Assembly: GCF_000231115.1 (NCBI RefSeq)
Contig: NW_006889854.1
Span: forward strand, 1 to 62,617
From: Vittaforma corneae ATCC 50505
Lineage: Eukaryota > Microsporidia > Nosematidae
DNA: 62,617 nt
Reading direction: 5' to 3'
Shown here: piece after piece, positions 57,569-62,617 of the stretch
How the letters are laid out: each line of letters starts with the position of its first letter
Numbering within the stretch: the first letter of the stretch is position 1
Program-made: the position numbers and the translations under genes
The notes under the pieces: model-generated
Database searches by the model: none
The model's input: only the letters and a program-made list of their open reading frames with translations
Told to the model about the DNA's origin: nothing

Positions 57569-60146
57569 ATGAGCACCAATAATACTGGAAAACTAGAGTA
57601 CTTAAATTCCATCGAGGATTTTGAGCCTGCGACAGTCGACGTCGACCACAGCAAGAAGAGCCATCTGGTTACGTTTCCCTATCCGTACATGAATGGAAAG
57701 CTGCATCTGGGACATCTCTTTACGCTTAGCAAGGCTGATTTTGTTTCCTATTTCAAGAAGCAGCAAGGATATAATGCGCTGTTTCCATTTGGCTTTCATT
57801 GCACCGGAATGCCAATCAGCGCATCCGCCTACAAGCTAAAAGAAGAACTCGCCGGTAGACCAGTAGATGTGAGTGTCGTGGGAATGCTACGGGGACTTGG
57901 GTTCTCTGATGTTGAGCCCTTTACGGATCCGATTCACTGGGTTAGGACGTTTCCAGGATATGCCATTGAGTCCCTTAAGAAATTCCATGCCAATATCGAT
58001 TGGAGAAGAACATTTATCACGACTGACATTAATCCCTATTATGACAGCTTTGTGAGGTATCAATTTAACAAACTGAGGAGCTTGGGTTTGCTCAACTTTG
58101 GAAAGAGGTACTCTATCTACTGTCCCATCGACAATCAGCCATGCTTGGACCACGACAGAAGGAAAGGCGAGGGCATCAAACCAGAGGGCATTGTATTAAG
58201 GAAAATTGAGGTAGAAAACAAGCTAATATTCCTCATAAGATGCAAGAGCATCGAGCCTATTGAAAAGGTGGTATTTTTCAAAAACAGAAAAATCGTACAT
58301 TTTAAAATTGGTGAGACTGGATATTTAATTGAGGAAGATCTTTTCCAAAATTTGAAATTCCAGGTTGATGGTGTCAAGATTATCAAGGAGCTTTGCATTT
58401 CGGATTTAAAGATGAAGAAATTGAGAATTGAGCTGATAGAGAAGGAGATTCCCGGCAAAGTTGTCGTTATAAGTTTCCAATGCCCGGGAAGTGCAGATGA
58501 ATGCGGAGAATATAAAAGGATTGTAGATGTAAAGAATGAGCGAATTAATATTGGTAGAAACAGAAAATTTTGTCAAAGTCTTTGTGCCAGAAGATACTGT
58601 TATAAGCAGGTCAGGAGCAAAATGCGTTGTTTCGCTTCTTGATCAGTGGTATATTGACTACAGCATTTCTGAGTGGAAGGATAAGGCCAGGAAATGCGTT
58701 AAGAGGATGATATTGACGGACGATACGCGGGCTAAGATTAGTGAGCATTTGGAGGGATTGAATAAGTGGGGATTCAGTCGATCATTTGGGCTTGGAACCC
58801 GGGTGCCATGGGATCCACAGTATTTAATCGATTCTTTGAGTGACTCCACAATTTATAATGCATTTTATACCGTTAAGCATCTGCTATTTTCTGATATTGA
58901 AGGAAATGAGGAGATATTTCCCAAGTCTGAACTATGCGACGATGTTTGGAAATTTATTTTCGGTGATATTGATGTCTTACCCAACAATCTCATGGCATAT
59001 GAAGACATTCTCAAAAACTGTCGGGATAGCTTTGAATATTTCTATCCAGTCGATGTCCGTGTGTCTGGGAAAGACTTGATTGGAAATCATCTTTTGTTTT
59101 TCATTTTTAANCATGTTGCATTGTTTGATGAGAAGTATTGGCCCCGGTCAATCTTTTCCAACGGTCACTTGATGCTGAATTCAGCGAAAATGAGCAAGAG
59201 TGATAATAATTTTTTGACTGTAGAAGATTGTCTTTGCAGGTATGGGGCCAGTGCTACGAGAATGTGCCTGGCCGAGTGTGGAGATACAAATGAAGATGCC
59301 AATTTTCTAGAAGCAGTTGCCAACTCATTTGTTTTGAAGCTTTATACTCTAACAAAAACTGTTGAATCTCTCGAAAGCACATCTGAATGCGATGAAAGTC
59401 TGCTGTGTGAAATGGCGAATAGAATGGCACTTGAGCCTGAAGCCAGGCGTGCGTTCTTTGTTAATGAAATGTTCTTGCAGTCCATTTCCCGGAATATTAG
59501 AGAGTCCTTAAAAAGCTACGAAAAAATGGTGTTTAGAGACGTTGTGAAGTATGGATTTCACGAGAATGTTAATCTGATGGAGCTGTATAAGTCTTTGGGC
59601 GGAAGCAGCAACACCTTGGTCAATCTTGGATATAGAACGATCCTTTCGCTGATGTATCCTATAATTCCATCGCTAGCCAGCTACTTGCTGAAGCTCAAGT
59701 TTCGAGGTGACTTTTCAATAGCCAAGCCGTACAGAGATGAGCAAGATAAAATCAAGGCTATTGAACATGTAAAGAATGTATGCAGTAGGATTAACTCCCT
59801 GAAAAGAGAGAGCACATCTGTCGAGATTAGAGTTACGAGCGAGTATCCAGAATGGAAGAGGGAATGCATGAAGATCGTTGATTGCTGCAATCAGAAATCA
59901 CAAATTGTTAAACATGTCGATTGCATTTTCAAAAAGTACGGAATACGCAAAGATAATGGAATGAGCTTCTGTATGGACTACTTTGAGTACAAAGAAAAAT
60001 ATGTTATTTCCTTTGATGAGTTTGATGTTCTTTCAATGCTTGCTGACTTTATCAAAGAGTCCTGCAATCTTTGTGTCAGTGTTGTTGAGGGTAATCAGGG
60101 AGAGCCCTTGAATCCGACCTTTAAATTCAATAAAAGCACACTCTGA
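57569..60146 (+). CDS. Leucyl-tRNA synthetase without a recognisable editing domain, one apparent frameshift
   Basis: A class I LeuRS of about 850 joined residues. HIGH is MNGKLHLGHLF (residues 41-51), and KMSKS is in NSAKMSKSDNNF. Core segments present: FGFHCTGMPISASAYKL, SIYCPIDNQPCLDHDR and SGAKCVVSLLDQWYIDYS. Between CLDHDR and SRSGAKC, where the CP1 editing domain of about 230-250 residues normally sits, there are only about 170, with no TLRPET, GTG or post-transfer-editing Asp. The two frames (57569-58642 and 58536-60146) join by removing one base near 58530-58537. Base 59111 is n. Loss of LeuRS editing is known in some microsporidia and would raise mistranslation. Start signals are AAATTT and CCCC. 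Confidence 0.9.
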
Positions 60147-60340
60147 TTTCCTACTAATCATTTATGTGCTGTTACTCATCACTTAGAGCAGCATTTGTTT
60201 AGACTTTTACCCATTGCCTACCCATCTCCATGCCCGATGTTGCTTTGAAGATATTTGTCAGAAAGGAATATACCTATCTTATACTATTGGTTTTCTGTTT
60301 GCAGCCCATCTTTCATTTTTGGTTTTTTAAGCCCCTAGCC

Positions 60341-60766
60341 ATGTCCAAAAAGATAAACAGCGACTTTCAATGGCTTTTACATTTGGCCGTGCTCAGAACG
60401 GTAATAAGAGATCATCCGCAGGACTACACTCGTTATCTAAGTGATATTGGCAGGGATATTGGAAACAGACTGGCTGATGATTTTTGTGCGCGATTTTCGA
60501 TTTATGGAAAAATCCAAAACAAAGATGTTGAAAGGTACCTAAAAATATTTTTAGAGTTTTATTTTGGCAATGACCTTGTTACTGGCAACTGTGAAGTCCG
60601 GACATCCAGCTCTATTTTGAAACACCAGGGAGTTCCGGGTGCTGTTATGTTTAAGGAAATATTTCAGGAAGTGTTTGATAGTTTGAATGGGAATGTGGTG
60701 TTTGCAGACTCCAACGATAAAATACTGTTTACTTTTAAAGAAGATCAAGACGCAAAGAATCATTAA
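60341..60766 (+). CDS. BET3: TRAPP complex subunit, BET3-like
   Basis: 141 residues. The Bet3 fold is suggested by LHLAVLRTVIRDHP, LSDIGRDIGNRLADDFCARF (the L..MG..IG.RL.EDFLAR pattern of Bet3) and a later FLEFYFGNDL segment where Bet3 has YLG. TRAPP tethers ER-derived vesicles and activates Rab1/Ypt1. The ATG at 60341 follows GCCCCTAGCC; an in-frame hydrophobic extension to 60230 would look like a signal anchor but lacks homology and is rejected. It is shorter than yeast Bet3 at both ends. Trs31 or Trs33 remain possible. Confidence 0.6.
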   Translation: MSKKINSDFQWLLHLAVLRTVIRDHPQDYTRYLSDIGRDIGNRLADDFCARFSIYGKIQNKDVERYLKIFLEFYFGNDLVTGNCEVRTSSSILKHQGVPGAVMFKEIFQEVFDSLNGNVVFADSNDKILFTFKEDQDAKNH

Positions 60767-61023
60767 TACGGGATTGCATCAAAACTCAATTCTAAAGGAT
60801 ATAAATAGGAGATGCTTGCTTCACAAATTAACTACATTATTTACCCCATCATTTAAAGAAACCAGTTAATGATGCAAAAAGTTTATTCATGCGAATATTC
60901 TGCTACCCACGATAAATTGCTTCAAACAACACTGACTCGACCACACATCCATATTAATTTTTATTATTTTATAAATTCATGCCCCTTTATACTTTAAATG
61001 GGCGATAGGAGTGAGCCCTTCAC

Positions 61024-61506
61024 ATGTCGACTAATAGCACAACGGAAACCAGAATCAAGAAGGAAATTAAAATGATTATGAAAAGCAAATCAAAGGAAAT
61101 TAGCATACACCCTTGTGTTGATGACGATATTTACAAGTGGAAAGCCATCATGAGGCCATCCGACACAAGTCTGTACAGGGATACAGAGCTGGAACTAGTA
61201 ATATACATTCCGGAAAACTACCCATATGCACCTCCAAAGATCGCATTTGTCACACCGCTGTATCACCCAAATATTAACTCAAGTGGAAATATTTGCATTA
61301 GCACGCTCTCCAAAGATTGGTCACCAGCACTAACCATAGAAAAAACACTGATGAGCATAATGAGTATGCTGGACGAGCCAAACCCAAGTGACCCACTTAG
61401 ACCAGATGCTGCAGAGTTATTTTTATGTGATAAAGAAGCGTACGAAAAAAAGGTGCGGGAAGTCTGTGAGGCAGTGCGGCAAAAGAAGCAAGACAAAAAT
61501 AATTAA
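61024..61506 (+). CDS. Ubiquitin-conjugating enzyme E2 (UBC4/5-like)
   Basis: 160 residues, with the complete UBC fold: IKKEIKMIMKSK helix 1, ELVIYIPENYPYAPPKIAF, HPNINSSGNICISTL with the catalytic Cys91 (HPN motif retained), and DWSPALTIEKTLMSIMSML. The C-terminal helices run to residue 155, with a lysine-rich end. The core WSPALT...L.SI matches the UBC4/UBC5 (UBE2D) group, with UBE2K or UBC1 types as alternatives. It is a plausible partner of the RBX1-type E3 at 6545. The ATG follows GAGCCCTTCAC. Confidence 0.88.
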   Translation: MSTNSTTETRIKKEIKMIMKSKSKEISIHPCVDDDIYKWKAIMRPSDTSLYRDTELELVIYIPENYPYAPPKIAFVTPLYHPNINSSGNICISTLSKDWSPALTIEKTLMSIMSMLDEPNPSDPLRPDAAELFLCDKEAYEKKVREVCEAVRQKKQDKNN

Positions 61507-61692
61507 ATCTTAATAAGGCATATTTGAGCTTATACACGCCCGGTGCATTTGTTTTGTTTATATGGTAGTGGCATGCCAAACATCGCGCATATTAATATGT
61601 ACTGTCTGTCGAAGCTGTTACAACAGTATTTATAAGCGAGCGCATGGCATGTGATTTGATGTTGTGTAGAACAATACATTGAAGAGTTGCTA

Positions 61693-62616
61693 TTATAGTG
61701 CATTAAAAGTGATAAACTCAAGTCTTTGCGATTCAATTTGCTGCTTTTCAATTTCGTAAAACTTCTCAACACCGTTGTACTTAAACATTAATACCCCATT
61801 TTCCAGAAACAGGCGTTTACATTCGTCCACTCTCCCAGTCTTTGCATAGAAATCTCTTAAATCTTCTAAATAAAACAATCTTTTTTGCAACTTGCACAGG
61901 TGGATAAAGTTTTTCATAAGCTCAGGCTTGTAAATTACAATATAAAACATTTGATCAGCATTTAAAGTCTTGAAGTCAATATGGCTATCTAAAAGCTTCT
62001 TGGAGTCGTCGTCCACCTGTCTATAAACCCTACACAGGATGGTTTGGTGGTCCTTGTGCTGCTCTGCAAGTGTTTTTGAGTTCAGCTTCAATCCTTTAAT
62101 AAAATTTTCAGCAAACCTTATATTTTGATTCGCATTGATATTCATTAGGGCTGCTAGAAAACCCTCTATCTCGCCAGTCTTAAACAAGAAAACTGGCCTA
62201 ATACAGTTAATAAGCAGGAGACAATCATATATGCTACACTCATTTACATAGTTGTGGACCACAAATCTTTCGGGTAAAATGTGAGCAAATCTCTCCTTTA
62301 AGGGTCTCTTTACAACAATATCATCTAAAATTACAAATACAGAATCAGTGCACAGCACAACAATGCAATCAGAAAATACATAGTTGGAGCCACAGTCCTT
62401 GTTATTGTTGCTTGAGGATGCACTAAAAACTTGCAACTTGATGCTTGTGCATGTAGTAACATTGGATATTTTGGCTGTATTTTTTAAAACCCTGCAATCA
62501 TGAAAACTTAAGATAATTTCGCCGTCAGCGTCGTACACAATCTTGCTGTTTAGATCCTGAATTACGAAGCATTTCTCTTCATTGGCTCCACACCTGCTCT
62601 TTACATCTGCAGACAT
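61693..62616 (-). CDS. Unidentified protein, possibly partial at its N-terminus
   Basis: 307 residues from an ATG at 62616, one base from the window edge, so the true start could lie outside. The first half is beta-rich (repeating hydrophobic strand pattern with VLCTDSVFVILDD), and the second half is helical (FKTLNADQMFYIVIYKP, then LRDFYAKTGRVDECKRLF). A beta-propeller remnant followed by an alpha-solenoid would fit a coat or tethering protein, such as a Vps class C or nucleoporin-type subunit. No motif decides it. Confidence 0.6.
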   Translation of the reverse strand: MSADVKSRCGANEEKCFVIQDLNSKIVYDADGEIILSFHDCRVLKNTAKISNVTTCTSIKLQVFSASSSNNNKDCGSNYVFSDCIVVLCTDSVFVILDDIVVKRPLKERFAHILPERFVVHNYVNECSIYDCLLLINCIRPVFLFKTGEIEGFLAALMNINANQNIRFAENFIKGLKLNSKTLAEQHKDHQTILCRVYRQVDDDSKKLLDSHIDFKTLNADQMFYIVIYKPELMKNFIHLCKLQKRLFYLEDLRDFYAKTGRVDECKRLFLENGVLMFKYNGVEKFYEIEKQQIESQRLEFITFNAL

Positions 62617-62617
62617 A

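Noticed and set aside
60230..60340. Hydrophobic N-terminal extension of the BET3-like protein, suggesting a signal anchor
   Set aside because: The ATG at 60341 has its own CCCC signal and homologues are soluble; the extension is 5' untranslated sequence.
1..62617. CRISPR arrays, rRNA operons, insertion sequences
   Set aside because: None seen; no regularly spaced repeats, no rRNA core sequences and no transposase motifs, as expected for this eukaryotic window.

Overview
The window reads as a stretch of a microsporidian nuclear genome. Every recognisable protein is eukaryotic, intronless and at or below the usual family length. Many start codons follow a C-run by a few bases, several with an AAATTT block further upstream, which is a known microsporidian start-proximal signal. 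Family-level losses, such as a leucyl-tRNA synthetase with no recognisable editing domain, fit a reduced parasite genome. I cannot resolve the genus. Calls come from reading motifs, not from database searches.

Layout. 1-11,200: USP7-type deubiquitinase, YIP1-family protein, two small unidentified ORFs, an MCM8-like helicase, RBX1, a DH-PH-CNH Rho exchange factor and a Ser/Thr-rich protein. 11,201-12,143: no intact gene, but a decayed coding strip. 12,144-19,294: NEK-like kinase, AsnRS, cytosolic Hsp70 with heat-shock elements, YKT6 and eL22. 19,295-25,192: a 17-bp perfect inverted repeat, an SLC19-like carrier, a small protein ending in CC, V-ATPase c'', tRNA-Thr, a small unknown, NSE1-like and RRP7-like proteins. 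25,193-41,500: SPB4, an LSm protein, a MON2-like scaffold, SGT2-like, a degenerate STE24, a TGT-like remnant, NOT4 without RING, proteasome alpha-6, an ABHD-type hydrolase, TrpRS, an R2R3 Myb and a bZIP-like mini-ORF. 41,501-52,143: TBC RabGAP, class 3 lipase, tRNA-Met, tetraspanin, BFR1-like, ferritin, Derlin, PUF and PWWP proteins. 52,144-62,617: TAF5, RPB7, KIN28, STE12, LeuRS, BET3-like, an E2 enzyme and one unidentified protein at the right edge.

The genes are housekeeping: transcription (TAF5, RPB7, KIN28), translation, ER-Golgi trafficking (YIP1, YKT6, BET3, MON2, TBC), ubiquitin and quality control (USP7, RBX1, E2, Derlin, proteasome, Hsp70/SGT2), genome maintenance (MCM8, NSE1) and signalling (RhoGEF, STE12, NEK).

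The most interesting theme is apparent loss of CAAX processing. The STE24 homologue has lost its HExxH zinc site, and YKT6 stops directly after its Cys-Cys, without the aaX tail. Another small protein here also ends in Cys-Cys.

Nine genes carry ten apparent frameshifts. Seven of these shifts can be explained by a single-base change in a homopolymer, so sequencing or assembly error is the first explanation. There is also one ambiguous base (n) inside LeuRS.
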